Of a DNA stretch of 64,000 bases, positions 52,865-62,569 are shown one piece after another. This DNA comes from Rhodococcus sp. RD6.2 (lineage in GTDB: Bacteria > Actinomycetota > Actinomycetes > Mycobacteriales > Mycobacteriaceae), in assembly GCF_001040705.1 (NCBI RefSeq), contig NZ_CVQP01000008.1, positions 242,209 through 306,208 on the forward strand, read 5' to 3'. The notes beneath the pieces were generated by a model. That model made no database searches, was not told the origin of the DNA, and saw nothing but the letters and a program-made list of their open reading frames with translations. Each line of letters starts with the position of its first letter. Positions within the stretch are counted from its first letter, which is position 1. The translations under genes and the position numbers were made by a program.

Positions 52865-53551
52865 GTGAAGGATCTGGTCGATACCACGGAGATGTACCTC
52901 CGGACGATCTATGACCTTGAAGAAGAGGGCGTCATCCCACTGCGGGCTCGCATTGCCGAGCGGCTGGAGCAGAGTGGGCCGACCGTGAGCCAGACGGTGG
53001 CGCGGATGGAACGCGACGGGCTGCTGCTCGTCGCGGGCGACCGTCACCTGGAGCTGACCGAGAAGGGTCGGGAGCTGGCGGTGGCGGTGATGCGCAAGCA
53101 TCGTCTCGCCGAGCGGCTGCTCGTCGACGTGATCGGTCTCGACTGGGACCAGGTGCATGCGGAGGCGTGCCGCTGGGAGCACGTGATGAGCGAAGAGGTC
53201 GAGCGACGTCTGGTGCAGGTGCTCGACAATCCGACGACGTCGCCGTACGGCAACCCGATCCCCGGTCTCGCTCAGCTCGGGCTCACACGGCCCGACAGTG
53301 AGGCCGAGACGCTGATCCGTCTGACCGAGGTGCCCGCCGGGCAGCCGACGGCAGTGGTGGTCCGCCGGCTCGCCGAGCACGTGCAGTCCGATCCCGACAT
53401 CATCGCGCTGCTGCGCGCCGCCGGTGTCGTGCCCGACGCCCGTGTGACGGTCGAGACCCACCCGGACTCGGTGACGATCACCGTCCCCGGCCACGACGGT
53501 GTGGACCTTCCCTCCGAGATGGCGCACGCCGTCCAGGTCAAGCAGGTCTGA
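52865..53551 (+). CDS. ideR: Iron-dependent regulator IdeR (DtxR family)
   Basis: Fe(II)-dependent repressor of 228 aa controlling siderophore and iron-storage genes. From the GTG at 52865 all DtxR metal ligands fall at their exact numbers: Met10 ([10 protein letters not shown]), His79, Glu83 ([11 protein letters not shown]), His98, Cys102, Glu105, His106 ([19 protein letters not shown]). The HTH ([20 protein letters not shown]) and the C-terminal SH3-like domain (from about residue 150) are intact. This number match, plus AAGGGG 7 nt upstream, decides the start over GTG 52859. One clear IdeR box is in this window, at 14498. galE follows after 5 bp. Confidence 0.96.
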   Translation: MKDLVDTTEMYLRTIYDLEEEGVIPLRARIAERLEQSGPTVSQTVARMERDGLLLVAGDRHLELTEKGRELAVAVMRKHRLAERLLVDVIGLDWDQVHAEACRWEHVMSEEVERRLVQVLDNPTTSPYGNPIPGLAQLGLTRPDSEAETLIRLTEVPAGQPTAVVVRRLAEHVQSDPDIIALLRAAGVVPDARVTVETHPDSVTITVPGHDGVDLPSEMAHAVQVKQV

Positions 53552-53556
53552 CGCGG

Positions 53557-54543
53557 GTGCGACTTCTGGTCACCGGCGGAGCCGGATACGTGGGAAGCGT
53601 GTGCGCGACAGTGCTGCTCGAGCGCGGACACGACGTGGTGGTCGTCGACAACCTGTCGACCGGCAACGCGGACGCGGTGCCGGTGGGCGCCGAGTTCGTC
53701 GAGGGTGACGTCGCCGATGTCGCGGGGCGGGTGCTCGGCAGCGAGAACTTCGACGGCGTGCTGCACTTCGCGGCTCAGTCGTTGGTGGGCGAATCCGTCG
53801 AGGAACCGGCGAAGTACTGGCAGGGCAACGTGGTGACGACCCTGACGCTGCTCGAGGCGATGCGTGAGGCGGGCACCCCGAAGCTGGTGTTCTCGTCCAC
53901 CGCCGCCACCTACGGCGAACCCGACAGCACCCCGATCACCGAGGACGATCCGACGCGACCGACGAATCCGTACGGCGCGACGAAGCTGGCGATCGATCAC
54001 GCGATCACGTCGTACGCGAACGCGTACGGCCTGGCCGCGACGAGTCTGCGGTACTTCAATGTGGCGGGCGCGTATCGCGGCGCAGGCGAGAACCGGGTCG
54101 TGGAAACGCATCTGATTCCGCTGGTGTTGCAGGTGGCGTTGGGGCAGCGGGAGAAGATCTCGGTGTTCGGAACCGACTGGCCGACCCCGGACGGTACCGC
54201 GGTCCGCGACTACATCCATGTGCTCGACCTCGCCGACGCCCACCTGCTGGCACTCGACCACGCCACGGCGGGGACCCACTCGGTGTACAACCTCGGCAGT
54301 GGCGCCGGTTTCAGTGTGCGCGAGGTCATTTCGGCGTGCCGTCGGGTGACGGGACTGCCGATCACCTCCGAGGACGCCCCGCGCCGGGCAGGCGATCCGG
54401 CGGTGCTGGTCGCGTCGAGCGACCGCGCCATCGCCGATCTCGGTTGGCAGCCGAAGCGCACCGACCTCGACGTGATCGTGGCCGACGCATGGCAGTACCT
54501 GCAGGATCTCGGCGACCGCTCGCACGCCGCGCGTCGGAACTGA
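53557..54543 (+). CDS. galE: UDP-glucose 4-epimerase
   Basis: SDR enzyme of 328 aa that interconverts UDP-glucose and UDP-galactose, needed for arabinogalactan. The NAD motif [35 protein letters not shown] starts at residue 2, and YxxxK is in [12 protein letters not shown] (with the catalytic Ser in [12 protein letters not shown] upstream). C-terminal [11 protein letters not shown] and [17 protein letters not shown] are typical of GalE. Start GTG 53557, 5 bp after ideR stop, so in one operon with ideR. Ends at a hairpin. Confidence 0.94.
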   Translation: MRLLVTGGAGYVGSVCATVLLERGHDVVVVDNLSTGNADAVPVGAEFVEGDVADVAGRVLGSENFDGVLHFAAQSLVGESVEEPAKYWQGNVVTTLTLLEAMREAGTPKLVFSSTAATYGEPDSTPITEDDPTRPTNPYGATKLAIDHAITSYANAYGLAATSLRYFNVAGAYRGAGENRVVETHLIPLVLQVALGQREKISVFGTDWPTPDGTAVRDYIHVLDLADAHLLALDHATAGTHSVYNLGSGAGFSVREVISACRRVTGLPITSEDAPRRAGDPAVLVASSDRAIADLGWQPKRTDLDVIVADAWQYLQDLGDRSHAARRN

Positions 54544-54546
54544 CAC

Positions 54547-54584
54547 GAGCTCGCGGACCGCGCAGACCGCCGGTCCGCGAGTTC
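54547..54584 (+). terminator. Terminator after ideR-galE
   Basis: GAGCTCGCGGACCG (54547-54560) pairs with CGGTCCGCGAGTTC (54571-54584) over 14 bp with one G-T position and a 10-nt loop. Lies 3 bp after the galE stop. Confidence 0.75.
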
Positions 54585-54717
54585 ACTCGTTTCACGCTGC
54601 TCCCCTACCGAGACGGCCGATACCGCACCGCCACGGGATGCAACGTGCAATGCTGCACACCGTTCGAGAGCCGTCGCAGGCTCGCCGCCGATGTGTGTGA
54701 GCAAAGGACGAATCCCC

Positions 54718-55758
54718 GTGACCGTGCATATCCGAACCGTGCATTCCCGGACCAGGTGGGCAGCACCTGCGGCGCGTTCGCTGTTCGTCCTCCTGACTGC
54801 GCTCCTCCTAATTCCGGCGCCACTCGCCACCGCGGCATCCGTCGACACCGCCAGTGCGCCCGGAGGCGGCAGTTCCTCCGGCTCCCTCGAGCCCAGCGGG
54901 CTCGAGCAGGCGCACAACCCGGACTGGATGAGCGCGCTTCCCGACGACACCGGCCTATCCGAGCTGTCACTGCCCGGAACACACGACACGATGGCGGCGC
55001 GGGCCTCGGTGTTCGCCGACACACAGGATGTGGACCTGCCCACCCAGCTTCGGGCAGGTGTGCGGGCAGTGGACATCCGGACCCGACATTTCCGGGACGT
55101 CTTCCCGATCCATCACGGGCTCGAGTACCTGAACACCAACTTCACGAATGTCGTTGTGCAGCTCACCGATTTCCTTCGCGAGCACCCCACCGAGACCGTG
55201 GTGATGCGACTGAAGGAGGAGTACACGCCCGCGGAGAACACGCGCAGCTACGAGGACACCCTGAACTGGTACATCCACGACAATCCCGAGACCGGCCCCC
55301 GGCTGCGCGAACATCTGTGGCCGGCGGACGGGAACCGCTTCCCGACACTCGGTGAGGCACGCGGGAAGATCGTGGTGATCGAGGGTTTCGATGCCGAGGA
55401 GACGTTCGGTCCCCGCTGGGGCACTGCGGGCATGGACATCCAGGACACCTATGAGCTCACGGGGATCGGCGACGTCGACCGCAAGTGGGACCTGGTCCGG
55501 ACCCAGTTCGACCGGGCCGCGTCGGGCGACGCGCAGACGTTCTTCGTCAACCACCTCAGCGCGACCGGTAACCCAGCCGCGCTCGTGACCGGAACCGTCC
55601 CCGTGACGGTGGCACGGGGCGTCCCCGGCACCGTCGGGATCCTCGACCGTACGGAGGACTATCTCGAGGCGAACCCGATCGGGCGCACCGGTGCGGTGAT
55701 GGCCGACTATCCCACCGCGGAACTGGTCGACGAGCTCGTCGCACGCAATTTTCGCTGA
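54718..55758 (+). CDS. Secreted PI-PLC X-domain phosphodiesterase
   Basis: Exported protein of 346 aa. The N terminus is a signal peptide (RTRWAAPAARSLFVLLTALLLIPAPLATAAS, cut near residue 40), then a Ser/Gly-rich linker and a PI-PLC catalytic domain: LSLPGTHDTMAAR (first catalytic His), GVRAVDIRTRHFRDVFPIHHGL (second His, with acid residues), VVMRLKEEY and KIVVIEGFDAEE. Bacterial PI-PLC members cleave phosphatidylinositol without calcium. I chose GTG 54718 (MTVHIRTVH), with AAAGGA upstream; ATG 54691 is in frame. PI and its glycolipids are abundant in mycolata. No partner gene is adjacent; the DUF4192 gene is convergent at 17 bp. Confidence 0.88.
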   Translation: MTVHIRTVHSRTRWAAPAARSLFVLLTALLLIPAPLATAASVDTASAPGGGSSSGSLEPSGLEQAHNPDWMSALPDDTGLSELSLPGTHDTMAARASVFADTQDVDLPTQLRAGVRAVDIRTRHFRDVFPIHHGLEYLNTNFTNVVVQLTDFLREHPTETVVMRLKEEYTPAENTRSYEDTLNWYIHDNPETGPRLREHLWPADGNRFPTLGEARGKIVVIEGFDAEETFGPRWGTAGMDIQDTYELTGIGDVDRKWDLVRTQFDRAASGDAQTFFVNHLSATGNPAALVTGTVPVTVARGVPGTVGILDRTEDYLEANPIGRTGAVMADYPTAELVDELVARNFR

Positions 55759-55775
55759 CTGCGGCGGCTCGCCCG

Positions 55776-56840
55776 TCAGGTCGGTGCGACGGGCGGCAGG
55801 GTCACCCCGAGATCCGCGGCGCTGTCCCGACCGGTTTCGGCGAGGTCGACGATCGCGCTGGGCTGAAGTCCGTGGCGCAGGGCCATGTCGAGGAGGCCGG
55901 CGAGCCGGTGTTCCGGATCGGCGTCGAGTGCGGCGGCGAGTGCGATTCCGGCGAGTGGACCGTTGCCACGGACGTACGCGCTGAACCCGAGCAGCGCGGC
56001 CGGTTCCGCCCTGGCGCGGCCGGGGAGCGCACGGGCGAGCGTGATCCACACCTGCTCGGCGACGTCGGCCGCGTCCGTCAGAGCCAATCCGAGGACGGAG
56101 TCCCGCACCGGTACCCGTTCGAGTGCGACCGACAGCGCGGCGATCTCGTTGTCCGTGAGGTGACCGGTCGACTCCATCGCTGCGATCCTCACGAGCACGA
56201 ACTCGAGCTGCTCCCGATCGCTGCGATGTCCCGATGCCGGGTGCCGCGCGAGCGCCAGCAGGCGTCCCAGTGCGCGCTGTTCCCGCCGGTGCAGCGGGGC
56301 GAGAACGTCCACGAGTTGGTCGCGCGATTCGAGAATGGGTCGGCCGCGAAGCACCTGCGCCACAGCCACTCTCGATGCTCTCGGGTCGGGCAGGAGCCCG
56401 CCCGCACTGTCACCCGCCAGGCTCCACCAGCGCCGTCCGGCGACCAGCGCGGTCGTGGCGTGTACTGCGATCGCGGCGATGCCGACCTCGTCGAGGCAGT
56501 CGACGAAGTGGTCGACGAACACATCGTTGCTCGCCGCCGCGGCTTCGCCGTACCGGTCGTCGACGACGACCGTCACGACGGCCTCGGCACCTGCCTGCGC
56601 GCACACCCCGGCAATGTGTTCGAGGCCGAAACTGTCGTCGGCAGTGACGACCCCGCGCGGCAGGTCCTGCCTCATGACGCACTGGACCACGGTCGGGTCG
56701 CCGCCGAGGCAGACCGCGATGAGCGAGCGGTGCGGCCGGAATCCGAGCAGGGCAGGGAGGGCTGCGATCAGATCGCCCGGCTTGCTGATCTTCACTCGTG
56801 ATCGACCGTCGGGCAGAGGATTCGGTTGTGTGGTTGCCAT
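55776..56840 (-). CDS. DUF4192 family protein
   Basis: Soluble protein of 354 aa, conserved in Actinobacteria with no known function. The family signature lies near the N terminus (VKISKPGDLIAALPALLGFRPHRSLIAVCLGG), followed by a repeat-like helical body (FVDHFVDCLDEVGIAAIAVHATTALVAGRRWWSLAGDSAGGLLPDPRASRVAVAQV). The start is ATG 56840 (MATTQPNPLPDGRSR); a longer frame to 56921 is in the same phase. Between a convergent secreted PLC and an unrelated lipoprotein gene; no operon. Confidence 0.82.
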   Translation of the reverse strand: MATTQPNPLPDGRSRVKISKPGDLIAALPALLGFRPHRSLIAVCLGGDPTVVQCVMRQDLPRGVVTADDSFGLEHIAGVCAQAGAEAVVTVVVDDRYGEAAAASNDVFVDHFVDCLDEVGIAAIAVHATTALVAGRRWWSLAGDSAGGLLPDPRASRVAVAQVLRGRPILESRDQLVDVLAPLHRREQRALGRLLALARHPASGHRSDREQLEFVLVRIAAMESTGHLTDNEIAALSVALERVPVRDSVLGLALTDAADVAEQVWITLARALPGRARAEPAALLGFSAYVRGNGPLAGIALAAALDADPEHRLAGLLDMALRHGLQPSAIVDLAETGRDSAADLGVTLPPVAPT

Positions 56841-56948
56841 GCCACGAACCGTCCCCGACGCGTCCGACCTCACCCCCGCCCGCAACGACCGGAATCGACC
56901 GACCTGTGGACGGCGGTCCACCTCCGTCCACAGGTTCGGAGGCGAGGT

Positions 56949-57698
56949 TTACTTCTGCGCTGCCGTGACCTTCTGGACGGCTTCGGTGAACAGTTGATCG
57001 AGCGCGGCGGAGTCGGGCGCCGCGTCGCCGAACGACATGTGCGTCGCGGAAATCCGTACGTCGTCGACCTGCGCCACCAGTCGCAGCATCGACTGGGTCA
57101 CCGTCTGGTCCGCGTTGCCGGACGTCACGGTCTGACGAATCGCCATCGTGTCGTCGGCGTTCAGCGGCGGCGCGGGAAGCATCGTGGTCGTCACCGTTGC
57201 GGTGGCACCGTTCCTCGTCGTCGTCACCTCGGGGCACTGTTCGAGTTCCGCTTCGCGGGTGGCGAGGGGACGGTCGACCCGGGCCAGCTCGACGGAGATC
57301 GTCGCCCGTGCGGCGTTGTCGGTACCGACGATCAGGGCGGCGGCATCGGGACCGAATTCTTGAGGCGGCGGCTTGCAGCCCGCCGGATCGACGGTGGCGC
57401 CCGCCGGGATCCCGTCGAGGTCGGAGGTGGCCTGCTCGACGGCGTCGTCGGGCAGCACCAGAGCCTCGTACTTGGCCGGGAAGTCGGCCGGGGTGAGCAG
57501 CATCGACGAGAGCGGGGCCGCGATCGTGCCGGTACCGGTTCCAGGCCCGTTCGACCCGCTCGTGCCCGGGCCGGTGATGTCCGGCACGACCGCACCTGCC
57601 GCTCCGTCGGGCTCGGCGACGCCGGACACATCCGACGAACAACCGGCCAGGGCGAGGGTCACGGCGGCACATCCGGCCACCAGAATGCGGCGTCTCAA
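56949..57698 (-). CDS. Lipoprotein of unknown function
   Basis: Predicted lipoprotein of 249 aa. Signal peptide MRRRILVAGCAAVTLALAGCSSD with lipobox LAGC. A Gly/Ser/Thr-rich linker (GPGTSGSNGPGTGTGT) precedes a soluble domain (SSMLLTPADFPAKYEALVLPDDAVEQATSDLDG...), which has the two-Cys pattern of mycobacterial Lpp sensor-like domains (GCKPPPQEF and LEQCPEV), but I cannot name the family. Starts at ATG 57698, about 217 bp before the divergent PAC2 gene. Envelope location is likely. Confidence 0.75.
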   Translation of the reverse strand: MRRRILVAGCAAVTLALAGCSSDVSGVAEPDGAAGAVVPDITGPGTSGSNGPGTGTGTIAAPLSSMLLTPADFPAKYEALVLPDDAVEQATSDLDGIPAGATVDPAGCKPPPQEFGPDAAALIVGTDNAARATISVELARVDRPLATREAELEQCPEVTTTRNGATATVTTTMLPAPPLNADDTMAIRQTVTSGNADQTVTQSMLRLVAQVDDVRISATHMSFGDAAPDSAALDQLFTEAVQKVTAAQK

Positions 57699-57915
57699 CG
57701 AACTTCCTCTCGGGTCGCGTGGTCAAGCACCTCAACTCTGCCAGGTGGCGGTGCCGTCCCCTGCGACCCCGGGCGGGCGCGTCTCGCCGAAATGGGAATG
57801 ATGTCACCCGCGGTCACGTTGAACGCAGCGGGAGACTGGGCGCCCGACCAGGGTGGCGCGCACCCTCGACCGGTAAGGGACACTGGTCACAACGAAAACG
57901 TGAAGGGGTTTGGCG

Positions 57916-58878
57916 ATGAACGAGCAGTCGGGCATGTACGAGCTGGAGTTTCCGGCACCGCAGGTGTCCGCGGAGGACGGCCGGGGCCCCGTTCTGGTGC
58001 ACGGGCTCGAGGGCTACTCGGACGCCGGGCATGCCGTCAAGCTCGCGACCACGCACCTGCGCGAGAGTCTCGAGACCGAACTCGTCGCCTCCTTCGCCGT
58101 CGACGAGTTGATCGACTACCGCTCGCGGCGGCCCACGATGACGTTCAAGTCGAACCAGTTCTCGGACTACGACGCACCCGAGCTGAACCTGTACGCGCTC
58201 AAGGACACGGAGGGCACACCCTTCCTTCTGCTCGCGGGCATGGAACCCGACCTGAAGTGGGAGCGGTTCACCACCGCGGTTCGGCTGCTCGCGGAGCAGT
58301 TGGGCGTCCGCCGCACGATCGGGATGAATTCGATCCCGATGGCGGTCCCACACACCCGCCCGCTGGGTGTCACGGCGCACTCGGCGAATCCGGATCTGGT
58401 CGGCGAGAACGAGGGCTGGCCCGGTGATCTGCGCATTCCCGGCAGCGCGTCGTCGCTGTTGGAGCTTCGGATGTCGCAGCACGGACACGAGTCGATGGGG
58501 TACTCGGTGCACGTGCCGCACTACCTCTCGCAGGCCGACTACCCGGCCGCAGCCGAGACGCTGCTCGAGCGGGTCGGCGAGATCGCCGATCTCACCCTGC
58601 CGCTGGCCGCGCTCGGTCAGGCCGCCGCACGGGTCCGTGAGCAGGTCGATGCGCAGGTCAACGGCAACGACGAGGTCGAGTCGGTGGTCAAGGCGCTCGA
58701 GCAGCAGTACGACACGTACGTCACCGCGCAGGAACGTCAGTCGAGCCTGCTCGCAACGGAGAGCGAACTGCCCAGCGGCGACGAGCTGGGTGCCGAATTC
58801 GAGCGCTTTCTCGCCGAGCTGGGCGACTCGGATGGCGACGACGACACCGACACCAACACCGGCGAGCGGGGTGTGTGA
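57916..58878 (+). CDS. PAC2 family protein (proteasome-assembly-chaperone-like fold)
   Basis: Soluble protein of 320 aa, matching the M. tuberculosis Rv2714 family, whose structure is a PAC2-like trimer. The PAC2 domain spans about residues 20-230 (GPVLVHGLEGYSDAGHAVKLATTHLRESLETELVASFAVDELIDYRSRRPTM, LLLAGMEPDLKWERFTTAVRLLAEQLGVRRTIGMNSIPMAVPHTRP) and a helical tail ends in an Asp/Thr-rich stretch (DSDGDDDTDTNTGERGV). Start ATG 57916, with GAAGGGG about 9 nt upstream; a TTG two codons earlier is possible. Actual function is unknown. Confidence 0.88.
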   Translation: MNEQSGMYELEFPAPQVSAEDGRGPVLVHGLEGYSDAGHAVKLATTHLRESLETELVASFAVDELIDYRSRRPTMTFKSNQFSDYDAPELNLYALKDTEGTPFLLLAGMEPDLKWERFTTAVRLLAEQLGVRRTIGMNSIPMAVPHTRPLGVTAHSANPDLVGENEGWPGDLRIPGSASSLLELRMSQHGHESMGYSVHVPHYLSQADYPAAAETLLERVGEIADLTLPLAALGQAAARVREQVDAQVNGNDEVESVVKALEQQYDTYVTAQERQSSLLATESELPSGDELGAEFERFLAELGDSDGDDDTDTNTGERGV

Positions 58879-58948
58879 ATTCGTTTTACAGTTACCCGGC
58901 GCGCCAGGGTGATCATCTATACGATCGTCCAGATCATCGCTCGGAATG

Positions 58949-58976
58949 GTCGGTCCAGCTAGTTGGCTGGACCGAC
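58949..58976. promoter_or_regulatory. Leader hairpin upstream of the hydrolase
   Basis: GTCGGTCCAGC (58949-58959) and GCTGGACCGAC (58966-58976): perfect 11-bp arms, 6-nt loop, 18 bp before the start codon and 7 bp before the ribosome binding site. Could be an operator or a terminator for the upstream gene. Confidence 0.5.
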
Positions 58977-58994
58977 GAACGACAGGAGTGACCC

Positions 58995-60032
58995 ATGGGC
59001 GGAGACCGACCCCGCGTACTTCGCACCGTGCCCGACACGGAACCGCGTCTCGAGTACCGGACGATCCACGGTTATCGCCGGGCGTTCCGGATTGCGGGCA
59101 GCGGTCCTGCACTCCTCCTGATCCACGGAATCGGCGACAACTCCGCGACCTGGAACGAGGTCATTCCGCACCTGGCGAAGAACTTCACCGTCATCGCCCC
59201 CGACCTGCTCGGGCACGGGCGCTCCGACAAGCCGCGTGCCGACTACTCCATTGCGGCGTACGCGAACGGGATGCGGGACCTCCTGACCGTACTGGGCATC
59301 GACCGCGCGACGGTGGTCGGGCACTCGCTCGGCGGCGGAGTGGCGCTGCAGTTCTCGTACCAGTTCCCACAGATGATCGAACGGCTCGTGGTCGTCGCCC
59401 CGGGTGGCGTCACGAAGGACGTGAATCCGGCACTGCGGTTCGCGGCGCTACCGATCGCCAACGAGGCGTTGCGGCTACTGCAGCTACCTGGTGTTGTCGA
59501 CCTCGTCGCGGGGCTCGGGATGATCGCCGACCACCTGTACAAGGGGCCGTTCAAGTCGCTGGACATCTTCCACGATTCGCCCGACCTGGTGCGGGTGCTG
59601 CGCGACCTTCCCGATCCGACCGCACGCGAGGCGTTTCTCCGCACGTTGCGTGCGGTCGTCGACTGGCGCGGCCAGGTCGTGACCATGCTCGACCGATGTT
59701 ATCTGACCGCCGACCTGCCGGTTCAGATCATCTGGGGCGATCGCGACGCCGTCATCCCCGTCAGTCACGCGCACCTCGCGCACTCCGCGCTCCCCCACTC
59801 CCGGCTCGACATCTTCGAGGGCAGTGGGCACTTCCCCTTCCACGACGATCCCATCCGATTCCTACGGGTCGTCGAGGACTTCGTCGCCACCACCCGCGCA
59901 CACGACTTCAGTCAGGACGAGTGGCGGCAGATGCTCGTCAGCGGCGTCGGCGAGTCCCAGATCAGCGGACCCAGCGCGACGCGCGAGGCGGTACTGGACG
60001 CGATGGGCGCCGACGAGCGCAGCGCCACCTGA
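58995..60032 (+). CDS. Alpha/beta hydrolase
   Basis: Hydrolase of 345 aa, homologous to Rv2715. Nucleophile elbow VVGHSLGGGVALQFSYQFP, oxyanion LLLIHGIGDNSATWNEV, acid in QIIWGDRDAVIPVSHA and catalytic His in GSGHFPFHDDP. The N-terminal part (LRTVPDTEPRLEYRTIHGYRRAFRIAG) is common to this group, related to haloalkane dehalogenases and MhpC-type hydrolases. Substrate unknown. Start ATG 58995 with CAGGAGTG upstream. Located between PAC2 and a helicase. Confidence 0.85.
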   Translation: MGGDRPRVLRTVPDTEPRLEYRTIHGYRRAFRIAGSGPALLLIHGIGDNSATWNEVIPHLAKNFTVIAPDLLGHGRSDKPRADYSIAAYANGMRDLLTVLGIDRATVVGHSLGGGVALQFSYQFPQMIERLVVVAPGGVTKDVNPALRFAALPIANEALRLLQLPGVVDLVAGLGMIADHLYKGPFKSLDIFHDSPDLVRVLRDLPDPTAREAFLRTLRAVVDWRGQVVTMLDRCYLTADLPVQIIWGDRDAVIPVSHAHLAHSALPHSRLDIFEGSGHFPFHDDPIRFLRVVEDFVATTRAHDFSQDEWRQMLVSGVGESQISGPSATREAVLDAMGADERSAT

Positions 60033-60052
60033 GCCGTCACATCGCTCTCGCA

Positions 60053-60064
60053 TAACCTGTATCG
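60053..60064 (+). promoter_or_regulatory. Probable leaderless promoter of the helicase-P450 operon
   Basis: TAACCT at 60053-60058 is 6 nt from the GTG at 60065 with no ribosome binding site. Fits the leaderless pattern of several genes in this window. Confidence 0.45.
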
Positions 60065-62569
60065 GTGCTGCTCTCCGAACTGGTTCCCGACCGCCCCGAC
60101 GCGGACACCCTCTTCGACGCCTTCGCGGGCTGGGCGTCCGACCGTGGGCTGACGCTGTATCCGGCGCAGGAGGAGTCGCTGATCGAGATCGTGTCGGGCG
60201 CGAACGTCATCCTGTCGACACCGACGGGGTCGGGAAAATCGATGGTCGCCATCGGGGCCCACTTCGCCGCGCTCGCCGACGGCAGACGCACTTTCTACAC
60301 CGCGCCGATCAAGGCACTGGTCAGCGAGAAGTTCTTCGCCCTCTGCGAGGTGTTCGGTGCCGAGAACGTGGGCATGATGACCGGCGACGCATCGGTGAAC
60401 TCGTCGGCGCCGATCGTGTGCGCGACAGCGGAGATCGTCGCGAACCTGGCACTGCGTCAGGGCGCGGACTCGGACATCGGGCAGGTCGTGATGGACGAGT
60501 TCCACTACTACTCCGAACCGGATCGCGGCTGGGCGTGGCAGGTGCCGCTGATCGAGCTGCCGAACGCCCAGTTCCTGCTGATGTCGGCGACACTCGGAGA
60601 CGTGTCGTTCTTCCGGGACGACCTCACTCGCCGCACCGGTCGGCCGACAACCGTCGTCGGCGGAACGGAACGGCCTGTGCCGCTGACCTTCTCGTATGCG
60701 AAGACACCGATCGGCGAGACGATCGAGGAACTGGTCACCACACATCAGGCGCCGGTGTACGTCGTGCACTTCACGCAGGCGGCTGCGTTGGAACGCGCGC
60801 AGGCGTTGACGAGCGTCAACATGTGCTCCAAGGAGGAGAAGGCCGCGATCGCCGATGCGATCGGCGCCTTCCGATTCACGACGGGCTTCGGCAAGACGCT
60901 GTCGCGACTGGTGCGGCACGGCATCGGAGTCCACCACGCGGGAATGCTCCCGAAGTACCGACGGCTCGTCGAACGGCTCGCGCAGGACGGCCTGCTCAAG
61001 GTCATCTGCGGCACCGACACGCTCGGCGTCGGCATCAACGTGCCCATCCGCACCGTCCTGATGACCGGTCTCACGAAGTACGACGGGACCCGGACCCGGC
61101 ACCTGCGGGCCCGCGAGTTCCACCAGATCGCCGGCCGCGCGGGCCGCGCCGGCTACGACACGATGGGCACCGTCGTCGTGCAGGCGCCGGAGCACGACAT
61201 CGAGAACCACCGCCTGGTACAGAAGGCGGGCGACGATCCGAAGAAACTCAAGAAGATCCAGCGCAAGAAGCCGCCGGAGGGGTTCGTCTCGTGGGGTGAG
61301 CCCACGTTCGAACGGCTGGTCGCCGCGGCGCCGGAGCAGCTCACGTCGCGGTTCCGGGTGTCGAACTCGATGCTGCTCAACGTGATTGCCCGACCCGGCA
61401 ACTGCTTCACCGCGATGCGGCACCTGCTGGAGGACAACCACGAGTCACGGCCCCAGCAGCGCAAGCACATTCTCCGGTCGATCGCCCTGTACCGCGGGTT
61501 GTTGCAGGCGGGCATCGTCGAGCAGCTGGACGAGCCGGACGAGAACGGATCGTGGGCGCGGCTCACGATGGATCTGCAGCGCGACTTCGCCCTCAACCAG
61601 CCACTGTCACCGTTCGCGCTCGCCGCAATCGAGCTGCTCGACGAGGAGGCCGTCACGTACGCACTCGACGTCGTGTCGGTGATCGAGTCGACCCTCGACG
61701 ATCCGCGGCAGATCCTGATGGCCCAGCAGCATGCCGCGCGCGGCGAGGCCGTGCAGCAGATGAAGGCCGACGGCATCGAGTACGAGGAGCGGATGGAACT
61801 CCTCGAGGAGGTCACGTGGCCCAAACCTCTGGGCGACGTGCTGTACCCGGCGTTCGAGACGTACCGAGGCGGGCACCCGTGGGTGTCGGAGTTCGCGTTG
61901 TCCCCGAAGTCGGTGGTGCGGGACATGATCGAGAAGACGATGACGTTCGCCGAGCTGGTCAGCCACTATGGCCTCGCCCGCTCGGAGGGCCTGGTGCTCC
62001 GCTACCTCGCCGACGCGTATCGCGCTCTGCGACAGACGGTTCCGGACTCTGCACGCACCGAGGAACTCGACGACCTCATCGAGTGGTTGGGTGAGCTGAT
62101 CCGCCAGGTCGATTCCTCACTGCTCGACGAATGGGAGCAGCTGACCAACCCCGGCGTCGAATCCGACGACCAGCAGGTCGCGTTCGGCGCCGACATCCCG
62201 CGGCCGGTGTCCGCGAACGTCCGCGCGTTCACGGTCATGGTTCGCAACGCGATGTTCAAGCGGGTCGAGCTCGCGTCCCGGAAGCGCTGGGACATGCTCG
62301 CCGAGTTGGGTGACGGACTCGAAGCCGACGACTGGGCGGACCTGATGGAGCTGTACTTCGAGGAGTACGACGAGATCGGAACCGGCCCCGACGCCCGCGG
62401 CCCACAGCTGTTCACCGTGTCGCGGGAGCCGGAACTGTGGCGAGTGCGGCAGACCATCGCCGACCCCAATGGCGACCACGGCTGGGCGCTGGTCGGCGAG
62501 GTCAACCTCGCGGAGTCCGACGCGGCGGGCGAGGTCGTGTTCGACGAGTTCGAGGTGGTGGAGGGATGA
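60065..62569 (+). CDS. Ski2-like DEAD/DEAH-box helicase (DUF3516)
   Basis: SF2 RNA/DNA helicase of 834 aa. Walker A is ILSTPTGSGKSMVAIG (residues 49-64), motif II VVMDEFHYYSEPDRGW (DEFH), motif III LLMSATLGDVSFFRDD, motif V GTDTLGVGINVPIR and motif VI FHQIAGRAGRAGYD. The C-terminal ~400 residues match the DUF3516 domain of actinobacterial HelY-like helicases (RDFALNQPLSPFALAAIELLDEEAVTYALDVVSVIEST, YFEEYDEIGTGPDARGPQLF). GTG 60065 appears leaderless. Its stop overlaps the next start by 4 bp (ATGA), so a P450 gene is translated from the same mRNA. Function not established; RNA processing or repair is possible. Confidence 0.9.
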   Translation: MLLSELVPDRPDADTLFDAFAGWASDRGLTLYPAQEESLIEIVSGANVILSTPTGSGKSMVAIGAHFAALADGRRTFYTAPIKALVSEKFFALCEVFGAENVGMMTGDASVNSSAPIVCATAEIVANLALRQGADSDIGQVVMDEFHYYSEPDRGWAWQVPLIELPNAQFLLMSATLGDVSFFRDDLTRRTGRPTTVVGGTERPVPLTFSYAKTPIGETIEELVTTHQAPVYVVHFTQAAALERAQALTSVNMCSKEEKAAIADAIGAFRFTTGFGKTLSRLVRHGIGVHHAGMLPKYRRLVERLAQDGLLKVICGTDTLGVGINVPIRTVLMTGLTKYDGTRTRHLRAREFHQIAGRAGRAGYDTMGTVVVQAPEHDIENHRLVQKAGDDPKKLKKIQRKKPPEGFVSWGEPTFERLVAAAPEQLTSRFRVSNSMLLNVIARPGNCFTAMRHLLEDNHESRPQQRKHILRSIALYRGLLQAGIVEQLDEPDENGSWARLTMDLQRDFALNQPLSPFALAAIELLDEEAVTYALDVVSVIESTLDDPRQILMAQQHAARGEAVQQMKADGIEYEERMELLEEVTWPKPLGDVLYPAFETYRGGHPWVSEFALSPKSVVRDMIEKTMTFAELVSHYGLARSEGLVLRYLADAYRALRQTVPDSARTEELDDLIEWLGELIRQVDSSLLDEWEQLTNPGVESDDQQVAFGADIPRPVSANVRAFTVMVRNAMFKRVELASRKRWDMLAELGDGLEADDWADLMELYFEEYDEIGTGPDARGPQLFTVSREPELWRVRQTIADPNGDHGWALVGEVNLAESDAAGEVVFDEFEVVEG

